Part shown: in pieces, positions 18,179 to 26,180 of the stretch
Position numbering within the stretch: the first letter of the stretch is position 1
Layout: each line of letters opens with the position of its first letter
NCBI RefSeq assembly: GCF_005280205.1
Contig: NZ_SUND01000011.1
Span: forward strand, 1-64,000
Reading direction: 5' to 3'
Length of the DNA stretch: 64,000 bases
Origin: Bacillus yapensis
GTDB taxonomy: Bacteria > Bacillota > Bacilli > Bacillales > Cytobacillaceae
The notes under the pieces: generated by a model
The model's database searches: none
Seen by the model: only the letters and a program-made list of their open reading frames with translations
What the model was told of the DNA's origin: nothing
Made by a program: the position numbers and the translations under genes

Positions 18179-19060
18179 TTAATCATTCCCATCAAGATCC
18201 AATAATTGGGCTGGATTTTGTTTGATCATTTGTTCAAGTTCTTCTATTGTAAAGCCTTCCTCCAATAGGCCTTGAACCATATCCCGGAAGCCTTCAAGTG
18301 GTGTCGGGTTATGAACCTGACCAAAATCTGTTGACATGATACATTTATCTACTCCAACTGCTTTTATAGCGGTTACATAGTCACTTATTGGCAAGCGGGA
18401 ATGTTTTGGTCGTGTAGCAACCCAGCAATGGTCCATATAAGCACCCATTTTTGATAATATGATTTGGTCCTCTATGCTAAGACGTGTCCCTACTGATGGA
18501 GTAAGAGGGTGATTAACAACAAGTCTCGTGATCCCCATTTCGATAGCAGTCTTAAATAGTATAAAAATTTCATTTCTCGAGATATGACCTGTTGCTAAAA
18601 TCATTTCATTCTCTTTAATAATTCCTAAAATTTCTATTATTTCTGGTAGTAGAATCCCTTCAGTATCAACAATGGAAATACTGTTTCTAATTTTCTGCTT
18701 CTTCGTATTCATATGGTTTGGATCATTTTTGGAAGAATAGGTTGGCATCCAAACAATTTTGGAACCCATTGCCGCTTCGATAGCCACTGCTTCTGGATTA
18801 AGTCCCCCAACACTTGAATCAAGCGTAATCCCGCCAATGGCCCTTGCTCCATCACAATATTTATTGGCGAGAAGAGCGATAGCCCCTGTACCAAAACTCT
18901 TATTCTTCAAAACAACCGCTCGCATCCCTACAGACTTTGCCTCTTTCAAGAGTTCAAACGCATCATTTTTTCTCTTTGTTAGTCCATCAGGTGCAAAATG
19001 GACATGAAATTCCACTGCATTCTTTAATAAACCACGAATCGTATTGTTCAGCTCCATCAT
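18179..19060 (-). CDS. DUF6282 family amidohydrolase-like protein
   Basis: Protein of 293 residues. It starts with FHVHFAPD near residue 18, an H-x-H metal motif, and has ATGHISRNEIF and later STDFGQVHNPTP, matching a metal-dependent TIM-barrel hydrolase of the amidohydrolase kind. Family members have no settled function to my knowledge. It overlaps the TRAP permease stop by 4 bp and travels with TRAP-TAXI genes here, so a hydrolytic or lyase step on the imported compound is a reasonable guess. Confidence 0.75.
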   Translation of the reverse strand: MMELNNTIRGLLKNAVEFHVHFAPDGLTKRKNDAFELLKEAKSVGMRAVVLKNKSFGTGAIALLANKYCDGARAIGGITLDSSVGGLNPEAVAIEAAMGSKIVWMPTYSSKNDPNHMNTKKQKIRNSISIVDTEGILLPEIIEILGIIKENEMILATGHISRNEIFILFKTAIEMGITRLVVNHPLTPSVGTRLSIEDQIILSKMGAYMDHCWVATRPKHSRLPISDYVTAIKAVGVDKCIMSTDFGQVHNPTPLEGFRDMVQGLLEEGFTIEELEQMIKQNPAQLLDLDGND

Positions 19061-20928
19061 TCCACAGCCTCTTTTACTGAGTTATTACTATTTAAATTCG
19101 AAGCCTTTGACTTTCTAATTTGGATCAGCAAATTTGCAACCACAATTAGGATGACTCCAATGATATCAGACAATAATCCAGGAATAACCAAAGTGACACC
19201 AGCGACAAGCATTAATATTCTCTCAACAATGACTAGATTTTTCCTAAACCAGCCAGTTGTTGCAGCTCCTATCGCAATTACTCCAATCGATGCCGTTAAA
19301 GTACTATAGATAATTTGTGGCCACGTACCTTCTCCCATCAATTCCGGCCCATATATAAATAGGAAAGGAATGATAAAAGCGGGAAGTGCATAGATAAACG
19401 AAGTCCAGCCAGTTTTAAAAGGTTTTGCATCTGAAATACCTGCAGCAGTAAATGCCGCTAACGCAACTGGTGGCGTAATAGGTGCAAAGCAAGAATAGTA
19501 GAATACAAACATGTGTGCAGCCAGTAACGGTACTCCTAATTGAACGAGTGCCGGCGTAGCTAAGACAGAAAAAACAATATAGGCAGGTGTAGGTGGTAGT
19601 CCCATACCAATAATAACCGCCCCAATCATCGTTAAAACTAATGTTAAGAATAGAGAGCTTTCACCAATGGAAAGCAATACACCTGATAGTTTTAGTCCTA
19701 GTCCAGAAAGTGTTATAATCCCAACGACAATTCCGGCAGTTGCACAGGCTACAGATACAACAATCATACTCTTGGCCGATGCAATAAAGGTTTCAATCAA
19801 TAATCGAATCCCCATTTTCTTATCCTTGGTAAAGAAGCTGACGATGATTACTGCCAAAATCGAATACAGAGCAGCTCTAGTTACAGATACTTTTGCAAAA
19901 ACTAAAAAGAAGATTAACACAAATAACGGAAGCAGGAGCAAAATCCCTTTTTTCAACGTTTCCTTTAAATCAGGAGTATCTTCCTTCGATAGACCTTCGA
20001 GCTTATTCTTGGCAGCCTCAAAATCAACCACCATGTAAATAGACAAATAATATAATAGAGCAGGGATTACAGCAGCAGTAACGATTGCCGAATAAGGAAG
20101 ACCCGCCATTTCGGCCATTATAAATGCGCCAGCACCCATGACTGGCGGCAAAATGGAGCCACCGGTTGAAGCAACTGCTTCAACTGCCCCGGCCACTTCA
20201 TTCTTATAGCCAACTTTTTTCATTAACGGGATCGTGAACACTCCCGTAGTCGTAACATTTGCTACTGGGCTACCGTTTACAGAGCCCATTAAAGCACTTG
20301 CAAACACTGCCACTTTTGCTGGGCCACCTCTTTTTCTTCCACCAACAGCCATGGCAAGATCAATAAATACTTGGCCCGCACCACCTTTTTCAAGAAATGT
20401 TCCAAAGATAATAAACATCGCAACAAATGTAGCCGCTGCTGCTAATGCTGAACCGAATACCCCTTCAGTAGTTAAAAACATCGTTGTCATTAATCGTGCA
20501 AGATCATAGCCTTCATGACCAAAATAGCCTGGGACTAGGAATCCAAAGAATCCGTAGGCTAAAAAGATACCTGCGATAATAGTCAAAGCCCAGCCCGTTA
20601 CACGTCTACAAGCTTCTAGCAAGAGTACTACGAGAATCAAACCAAAAATGGTATCTGCATGATTGACATACCCAATCCTGCTTTCGATCGTTGGATAAGA
20701 AATATAAAGATACGTTATAGAAGAAATTACTCCAAGTAACGCGATAATATCGATAACTCTTAACCATTTTTTATTTTTACTAGTTGGATATAGTAAAAAT
20801 ACGAGTAAGAGAATTAATCCGATAAAAATCCCGCGTTGGAGAACTGGTGTGAATTGTCCAAAAGTAGCCGTATATACAGTAAATAATGAAGTCGCCAACG
20901 CAATAAAAAAGACTAACTTTTTAACCAT
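19057..20928 (-). CDS. TRAP transporter fused permease (DctQ-DctM type)
   Basis: Membrane protein of 623 residues combining the small 4-helix and large 12-helix TRAP subunits, the usual arrangement for TAXI systems. Motifs seen are GSVNGSPVANVTTTG, STGGSILPPVMGAGAF and GLPPTPAYIVFSVLATP, where the sodium and substrate sites of DctM lie. The ATG at 20928 follows GGGAGGTTACACA, so the longer frame is rejected. It sits directly after the TAXI binding protein. Confidence 0.93.
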   Translation of the reverse strand: MVKKLVFFIALATSLFTVYTATFGQFTPVLQRGIFIGLILLLVFLLYPTSKNKKWLRVIDIIALLGVISSITYLYISYPTIESRIGYVNHADTIFGLILVVLLLEACRRVTGWALTIIAGIFLAYGFFGFLVPGYFGHEGYDLARLMTTMFLTTEGVFGSALAAAATFVAMFIIFGTFLEKGGAGQVFIDLAMAVGGRKRGGPAKVAVFASALMGSVNGSPVANVTTTGVFTIPLMKKVGYKNEVAGAVEAVASTGGSILPPVMGAGAFIMAEMAGLPYSAIVTAAVIPALLYYLSIYMVVDFEAAKNKLEGLSKEDTPDLKETLKKGILLLLPLFVLIFFLVFAKVSVTRAALYSILAVIIVSFFTKDKKMGIRLLIETFIASAKSMIVVSVACATAGIVVGIITLSGLGLKLSGVLLSIGESSLFLTLVLTMIGAVIIGMGLPPTPAYIVFSVLATPALVQLGVPLLAAHMFVFYYSCFAPITPPVALAAFTAAGISDAKPFKTGWTSFIYALPAFIIPFLFIYGPELMGEGTWPQIIYSTLTASIGVIAIGAATTGWFRKNLVIVERILMLVAGVTLVIPGLLSDIIGVILIVVANLLIQIRKSKASNLNSNNSVKEAVE

Positions 20929-20997
20929 TGTGTAACCTCCCTCGGTCAAATATTTGTAGATAAATCCATCTATCTCAGGTTCTCCACTCAAATTTTT

Positions 20998-21984
20998 CTA
21001 CTTTAATACACCTTTTTCTTTATAGAACTTTTCAGCACCAGGATGTAGTGGGACACTTGTATAAGGGGCAATTTCAAGTGTTGACTCCTTCATACTTGCA
21101 TGTGAATTGATAAACTGATCGTAATGTGTGTCATAAAGCATTTTTGTCATATTGTAAACAAGTTCCTCATCCAAGTCTGGAGCAACAACAATATCCGTTG
21201 GAACACTTACCACGGTTACATCCTCATCAATCCCTTTATAGGTGCGACCAGGTATTTGGGTTTCTCGGAAGTACGGGTATTTTTCAATTAGCTTGGAGAT
21301 TTTTTCTTTTTCAAAAGGAAGCAATTCAATTTCATGAGATGTTGCAAGTTCTTGGATATTTCCAGATGGCAGTCCAACTGAGATAATAACTGCATCTACA
21401 TTTCCATCAATTAGGGCCTCTGCTCCCTCTGTAAAATTGAGATATTCTGCTTTTATTTCTTTTTCAAAAGGAAGACCAAATTCCTCTAGGATAATTTTTG
21501 CTTTACCGGATGTACCGGAACCGGGTGCACCTACAGCAACGGTCTTTCCTTTCAAGTCTTCCATCGACTCAATGCCACTCCCTTTTAGTACTACAACATG
21601 GAAAGGCATCGAGTAGATTTGCGCTAGACCTGCCAATTCAATTGCTTTTCCTTCAAAAGACTCCAAGCCATTATAAGCATTGTAGGATGAATCTGAGCCA
21701 AGAAAACCAATTTGGGCTTGTTTTGAATCCATTAATCTAGCATTTTCTTGTGAACCTCCACTCGCCTCTGCTGTGAAGTTATAACCTTCCATTTCACTTA
21801 GAATAGAGGCCATTACCCCACCAACTGGATAATACGCCCCTGTCGTTGTAGCGGTAACAATTTTTAATTGATTCGTTCCTCCATCTTTTCCCGCAGCACT
21901 GCTTGAACATCCTGCAAGATAAGCGAAAGTTATGAATATTAACCCCGATAAACTAAGTTTGATAATACGTTCTTTGGTAAACAT
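20998..21984 (-). CDS. TAXI-family TRAP solute-binding lipoprotein
   Basis: Binding protein of 328 residues with signal peptide and lipobox LAGC (Cys26). The mature region begins with the ATTTGAYYPVGGVM motif shared with the orphan copy at 12493. It is 69 bp upstream of its permease and 59 bp after the UGSC gene. TAXI proteins take up organic acids such as glutamate or other carboxylates; the ligand here is unknown. Confidence 0.92.
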   Translation of the reverse strand: MFTKERIIKLSLSGLIFITFAYLAGCSSSAAGKDGGTNQLKIVTATTTGAYYPVGGVMASILSEMEGYNFTAEASGGSQENARLMDSKQAQIGFLGSDSSYNAYNGLESFEGKAIELAGLAQIYSMPFHVVVLKGSGIESMEDLKGKTVAVGAPGSGTSGKAKIILEEFGLPFEKEIKAEYLNFTEGAEALIDGNVDAVIISVGLPSGNIQELATSHEIELLPFEKEKISKLIEKYPYFRETQIPGRTYKGIDEDVTVVSVPTDIVVAPDLDEELVYNMTKMLYDTHYDQFINSHASMKESTLEIAPYTSVPLHPGAEKFYKEKGVLK

Positions 21985-22043
21985 GTGAGATCCCCCTTTG
22001 TGTAAATGCTACTGTGAAAATAGTGTGTATCATGTAAAGACAG

Positions 22044-23660
22044 CTATTCTATTAATTTAGTAACCGTTCTACTCGCGGCACCAAATGATGGCATAAAAGT
22101 AGTATGGGCTCCAGCCCCACCAGCTACCAATATTTTTATATCCTCTAAATAATCAACCACTGGAACGGAATAATATTCTGGTACATTGGAAAACCATTTC
22201 TCTCTTCTCTTGAACAATAACTGCTTTCGTGTTTCCTCTGGAAACTGACTGATTGGAACACGTGCGTTGTCATACAAGAATTTCTGAACATCCTTCTTAG
22301 AGAAACCACATTTTTCAATCAATTTGGCATGTTCAGGAGAGAATACCAATAAGACTTCTCCACCAATGGTCATATTGTTAATTCCCAATGGGGTCATCGA
22401 GCCAGCTATCATAATCAGCAAATTCTGCGCAGTTGTACTGGTTTGTTCGAGAATATTATGAGTTCCTGCCACACCGAAAACACTAACAGTGCTTTCATTG
22501 GCTGAGAATCCTTGTTCGATATGATGAGCATTCCACGGATTATCCTCTTCATTCTCAGCAATACAGAAACTTATTTTTCCTGGTTGCCCTTGGGTTGCTC
22601 GATCCATTTCACCAGGTAAGGCTCCTCCAATATTTAACATACAAAGGCGAATGGCTCTACCAATCGTCAGATTCGCCATATTCCCTTGCCCAAAAACATT
22701 CGCCTTACTGTTCATTTTTAGTTCTTTTGCTATTGGTCCATTGACCACAATAAGTGGTGTAACCGGATTGGTTGTAGCCTGAATCGCATACAGGTTAAAT
22801 CTTTTATCCAACAAAGCTTGAACAGCTGTAAGAACGACAGGAAAATAATTAGGTCGACATCCAGCCATGACTGCATTAACAGCTACCTTCTCAACCGTTG
22901 TGTTTGCCCATGCAGGTGGAAATTCTCCTAATGATTCGTAAGGGCTATGCGATGTATGTTCAAGCATTTCTTTTACCCTTTCAGGAACCGGAGGGATAAA
23001 CGGCAATCCGTCTGACCATTTTTGGTTATAAAAGTACTCATTTACTCGATCAAAGAATTCGAGTGGATTATCCATTTTCATATCAAACGTTATCGGCTCA
23101 AATTCTTTTTCATGTGATTTACTCTCAGTAGTAGAAGAAGGCTCGGTTAAAGATTTGGCTATAGCCTCAGCAATATTTCCCCCATATTGGAATGCTTGCT
23201 CTGCTGATGCACTTCCAAGAGGATGTGGGACTTCTTTGATCACTAGATCTGGAAATCCTTTTGCCTCTGCTTCCATAACAGCCAATGGCTGAAAAACCTC
23301 CGAACAAATCGTGACTGTTGGAATTCCTAGTGTTTCAAAAGTAATTGAATCATGGACACTCCATGATGTGCAGGACCCTCAGTCACCTACTCCTGTTATG
23401 ACAGCGTGATATTTTTCTTTAATTTCTTGCACCACTGGTTCAGGTACAGCCGTTGGGGTGTCAATTTTTCTAAAAACCTTTGTACGAATTCCTCTTTTTT
23501 CAAAATAATCCCTTATCCCAAAGAGAACTTGGTCGGATTGTGGTTTTAAATTATCTAGAAAGGCGATTGCTTTTCCTTCTAGCTTTTCAAGCTTTGAAAC
23601 ATCCTTTTTGTCCTTCATACCAGTTACGGCAACTGGATTTAAAACATCTATTCTTCCCAT
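22044..23660 (-). CDS. UGSC-family selenoprotein (TGA read as selenocysteine)
   Basis: One frame of 538 residues interrupted only by TGA at 23379-23381. Residues 94-97 read Sec-Gly-Ser-Cys after ITGVGD, then TSWSVHDSITFETLGIPT continues without change of frame. This is the motif for which UGSC proteins are named, so a selenocysteine fits better than a mutation. A perfect hairpin follows 11 nt later. The N-terminal UGSC domain covers about residues 1-150; the C-terminal part (SDGLPFIPPVPERV, VVNGPIAKEL) continues to the end. The ATG at 23660 follows AAAGGGAGTG. Standard gene callers split it in two. The redox Sec/Cys pair suggests thiol or reductive chemistry; substrate unknown. First gene of the TRAP unit. 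Confidence 0.88.
23349..23367 (-). promoter_or_regulatory. SECIS hairpin of the UGSC gene
   Basis: On the mRNA ATCATGGA (23360-23367) pairs perfectly with TCCATGAT (23349-23356) around loop GUG (or AGUGU). It begins 11 nt after the UGA and the loop lies about 19 nt from it, within the spacing I recall for bacterial SECIS elements; the loop starts with G. Confidence 0.8.
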
Positions 23661-23712
23661 CTCTTCACTCCCTTTGAACTCAAAATTTATTTCAGTAGAT
23701 ACATATATTACA

Positions 23713-23728
23713 AGCAATTTTCATGCCA
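23713..23728 (-). promoter_or_regulatory. Sigma-54 promoter of the UGSC-TRAP unit
   Basis: On the minus strand TGGCAT (23723-23728), GAAAA, TTGCT (23713-23717). Exact -24/-12 spacing, about 53 bp before the UGSC ATG. The TTG of the -12 element could be mistaken for a start codon. Confidence 0.82.
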
Positions 23729-23787
23729 AGTTCAGCTTATCTGCAATTGTTTTCAATCATCTAAATATGTCAAAATATGACGAAGAG

Positions 23788-25128
23788 TTAGAGTCTATAT
23801 AGAAAATCTAAATTAATGTCCTTATTGAAAATGTTATCAATGGTTTGTTGTGCCTTGTCTTCCCCCATAATTCCTTTGCAATTTCCTAAGAATTTCTCCT
23901 TCAACTTCTTATCATCCAATGGGACAGATGGCTCACCAAGCGGATTTGATACCGATTCAACCATTTTAGTACCGTCTTTAAGAGTAATTTCAATAAATGC
24001 CGGTCTTTCATATGGATATACTTGTTCAGCTCTTTCATCAATGTATATATCTACACGTTTTGCTAAATTTCTAATCAGGTCCGTAGAATTCTCCGGTGTA
24101 AAATGTTCAATTTCAAGCGATGGATGAACGAGTGCTAACGCCAAAGAATAAGGCAAACTCATCTGTGCATCAAGAAATGATTGGCATTCGTGATGACGAT
24201 GTTTGTACGCTATGCTATTGACGCCTACTCTTATCGAAGTAATTTCAGTAAGATTCAAATTGGTCTTCTCTTTTATTTTATATATGGCATCTATAGATGA
24301 ATGAAGATGTCTACAACATGGATGTGGTTTAAAATAGATATTCATTATTTCATGGGATGTACCCAAATCTAAAAATAACCGTTCTACTGATATATCTCCT
24401 CCAGCAAACGCTTGAAAGAATCCATTCTCTGATTCCAGAACTGATTTCGGTCCAGTTAACCCATTCATTGATAACTCCACTGCTAAAATGGCATCACGTG
24501 CAGCCTGACCAGGATGAATTCGTTTTACCTCTGAACCCGTACCAAGAAAAGCAAATATTCCACCAGCAAAGCTACCTGCAATCCCAAATGCATTGCGTAC
24601 TTCCTCTTTTCCACACTTATTCAGTACGCAAAGACCGGCTACAGCACCAAAAATTCCTGCGATAGGCGTATTATGAAAGCCTCTCTTTCTAGATGAAGGA
24701 TGGATAGCCGAAGAAATTCGTAAACAAATGTCATAACCAATAATGATCGCTCTCGCTAGTTCTTCAAAACTCGGTTTTATTTTCTGGGCCTCCGCTAGAA
24801 CAGGTGGTAAGACCACTACGCCAGGATGAATAGAGCCATTCGTGTGACCATCATCTAAATCCAAACAATGTGTGCTCGTTCCATTTATAAACACTGCATT
24901 TGTTTTTGATAGACCTTTTTCATAGCCAATTGCGTTATAATCTCCTTCTCCATCTAAATTTAAAAGAGTTTGAAATACTTGGTTGCTTACAGCTGTTTTC
25001 GAACCAGTTATGGCGCAACAAAAATAATCTAAGATAACTCGTTTCACTTGATGAACCAATTCTTCATGTAAAACGAGATTAATAGAGTCTGCCACATACT
25101 CAGCCAATTCTTCCGTAACTTTTCTCAT
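23788..25128 (-). CDS. MmgE/PrpD family protein
   Basis: Protein of 446 residues of the MmgE/PrpD fold, which includes 2-methylcitrate dehydratase and cis-aconitate decarboxylase. N-terminal DYFCCAITGSKTA and NGTSTHCLDLDDGHTNGSIHPG are the conserved helical-domain motifs; HPCCRHLHSS marks the active-site region. The ATG at 25128 follows AAAGGAG. A cre site lies in the gap to the enoyl-CoA hydratase upstream. Not accompanied by methylcitrate synthase or lyase, so a substrate other than methylcitrate is likely. Confidence 0.88.
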   Translation of the reverse strand: MRKVTEELAEYVADSINLVLHEELVHQVKRVILDYFCCAITGSKTAVSNQVFQTLLNLDGEGDYNAIGYEKGLSKTNAVFINGTSTHCLDLDDGHTNGSIHPGVVVLPPVLAEAQKIKPSFEELARAIIIGYDICLRISSAIHPSSRKRGFHNTPIAGIFGAVAGLCVLNKCGKEEVRNAFGIAGSFAGGIFAFLGTGSEVKRIHPGQAARDAILAVELSMNGLTGPKSVLESENGFFQAFAGGDISVERLFLDLGTSHEIMNIYFKPHPCCRHLHSSIDAIYKIKEKTNLNLTEITSIRVGVNSIAYKHRHHECQSFLDAQMSLPYSLALALVHPSLEIEHFTPENSTDLIRNLAKRVDIYIDERAEQVYPYERPAFIEITLKDGTKMVESVSNPLGEPSVPLDDKKLKEKFLGNCKGIMGEDKAQQTIDNIFNKDINLDFLYRL

Positions 25129-25183
25129 GTTTAAAGGAACTCCTTTCCTACGAAACACATGCAGTATATGCCTGCTTATCTTT

Positions 25184-25197
25184 TGAAAACGCTTTAA
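25184..25197. promoter_or_regulatory. CcpA cre site before mmgE-like gene
   Basis: TGAAAACGCTTTAA matches the cre consensus in 13 of 14 positions. Lies in the intercistronic gap, so it could act as a roadblock on the sigma-54 transcript. Confidence 0.55.
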
Positions 25198-25198
25198 T

Positions 25199-25966
25199 TT
25201 ACCTTTTTGAAAAAAACATATTTACCGCTTCCTTATGTTCATTCGTACCTTTTATGATGGTTTGAATATCCACTTCTTTTTCAAGTACTTCATCAAGGCT
25301 AGCCTGTTGAAAACGATTGATTATCAGTTTAGAGGAAATATAGGATTGTATAGGGCCTTTGATTAATTCCTGGGCCTTTTCAAGTGCTCTGTTCAATAAC
25401 AAACCATCTGGTACAATCTCTGTGACAAACCCATATTCATATGCCTCTTGAGCGGTTAGTCTTTTCCCAGACCATATCCATTCTTTTGCTTTCCATTCAC
25501 CTACTCTTCTAAGTAAGTGATAATGTAAACCTAAGTCTGGAATTAAGCCTACATTCTTAAAAGATAAGACGAATTTAGCATTTTCATCTGCAATGATGAT
25601 ATCCGAAGAAATGGCTAAGCTCATTCCGGCCCCTGCTGCATATCCATTTACAGCTGAAATCGTAATTTTAGATAAGCCACGAATTTTCTTAATCATATTT
25701 GCGGATGCTTCCATTCCTTTTTTTACTTCTATCGGATCGTAGGAAAGCTTCATGGCTTTTACATCTCCACCAGCACAAAATGACCTTCCTCTTCCAGTGA
25801 AAATAACGACTTTAATCGAGTCATCGTTCTCTATTTGGGCTAATACTTTGCCCAATTCTTCTTTTAAGGTTTTACTTAAAGCATTTAAAGAATCCGGTTC
25901 ATTTAAGTAAACGATGGTGATCCCTTCCTGACATACCACTTCTACACTTTTCACTAACACTTTCAC
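25199..25966 (-). CDS. Enoyl-CoA hydratase/isomerase family protein
   Basis: Crotonase-fold protein of 255 residues. The oxyanion-hole segment reads GRGRSFCAGGDVKAM and NGYAAGAGMSLAISSD. At the second catalytic region it has NVGLIPDLGLHYHLL, with Asp rather than Glu, closer to isomerase-type members than to true hydratases. Start is a GTG near 25966 or a nearby GTG; the ribosome site is weak (AGGTAGG). First gene after a sigma-54 promoter. Confidence 0.85.
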   Translation of the reverse strand: MKVLVKSVEVVCQEGITIVYLNEPDSLNALSKTLKEELGKVLAQIENDDSIKVVIFTGRGRSFCAGGDVKAMKLSYDPIEVKKGMEASANMIKKIRGLSKITISAVNGYAAGAGMSLAISSDIIIADENAKFVLSFKNVGLIPDLGLHYHLLRRVGEWKAKEWIWSGKRLTAQEAYEYGFVTEIVPDGLLLNRALEKAQELIKGPIQSYISSKLIINRFQQASLDEVLEKEVDIQTIIKGTNEHKEAVNMFFSKR

Positions 25967-26017
25967 CTACCTAATATTATAGGATAACCAGCCCCTTATT
26001 TTTTTCTTATATAACCT

Positions 26018-26033
26018 AGCAAGATCTGTGCCA
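26018..26033 (-). promoter_or_regulatory. Sigma-54 promoter of the hydratase-mmgE unit
   Basis: On the minus strand TGGCAC (26028-26033), AGATC, TTGCT (26018-26022): a perfect match to TGGCAC-N5-TTGCW. About 52 bp before the hydratase start. Confidence 0.88.
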
Positions 26034-26124
26034 ACATTTTCTTATTTTTAGATTGCTATAAATAAAGGAGCGAAAATTGCGTTTCAAAGATTCGAGTTCA
26101 ATATTTAAACACGGATTCAATAGC

Positions 26125-26170
26125 TGTTCATTTTCAAAACATTGTTCATTTATCTAATGAATGGTTCATT
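26125..26170. promoter_or_regulatory. Candidate activator-binding cluster
   Basis: TGTTCATT occurs at 26125 and 26143, GGTTCATT at 26163, and TTCATT-N5-AATGAA (26145-26161) is a palindrome. The cluster lies about 90-135 bp upstream of a perfect sigma-54 promoter, next to the gene of the activator itself. Confidence 0.5.
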
Positions 26171-26180
26171 CAAATCCATA

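Noticed and set aside
23379-23717. Short protein ending at TGA 23379, starting at TTG 23717
   Set aside because: The TTG is the -12 element of a sigma-54 promoter, the real ATG is at 23660, and the stop is the selenocysteine codon of a longer gene.
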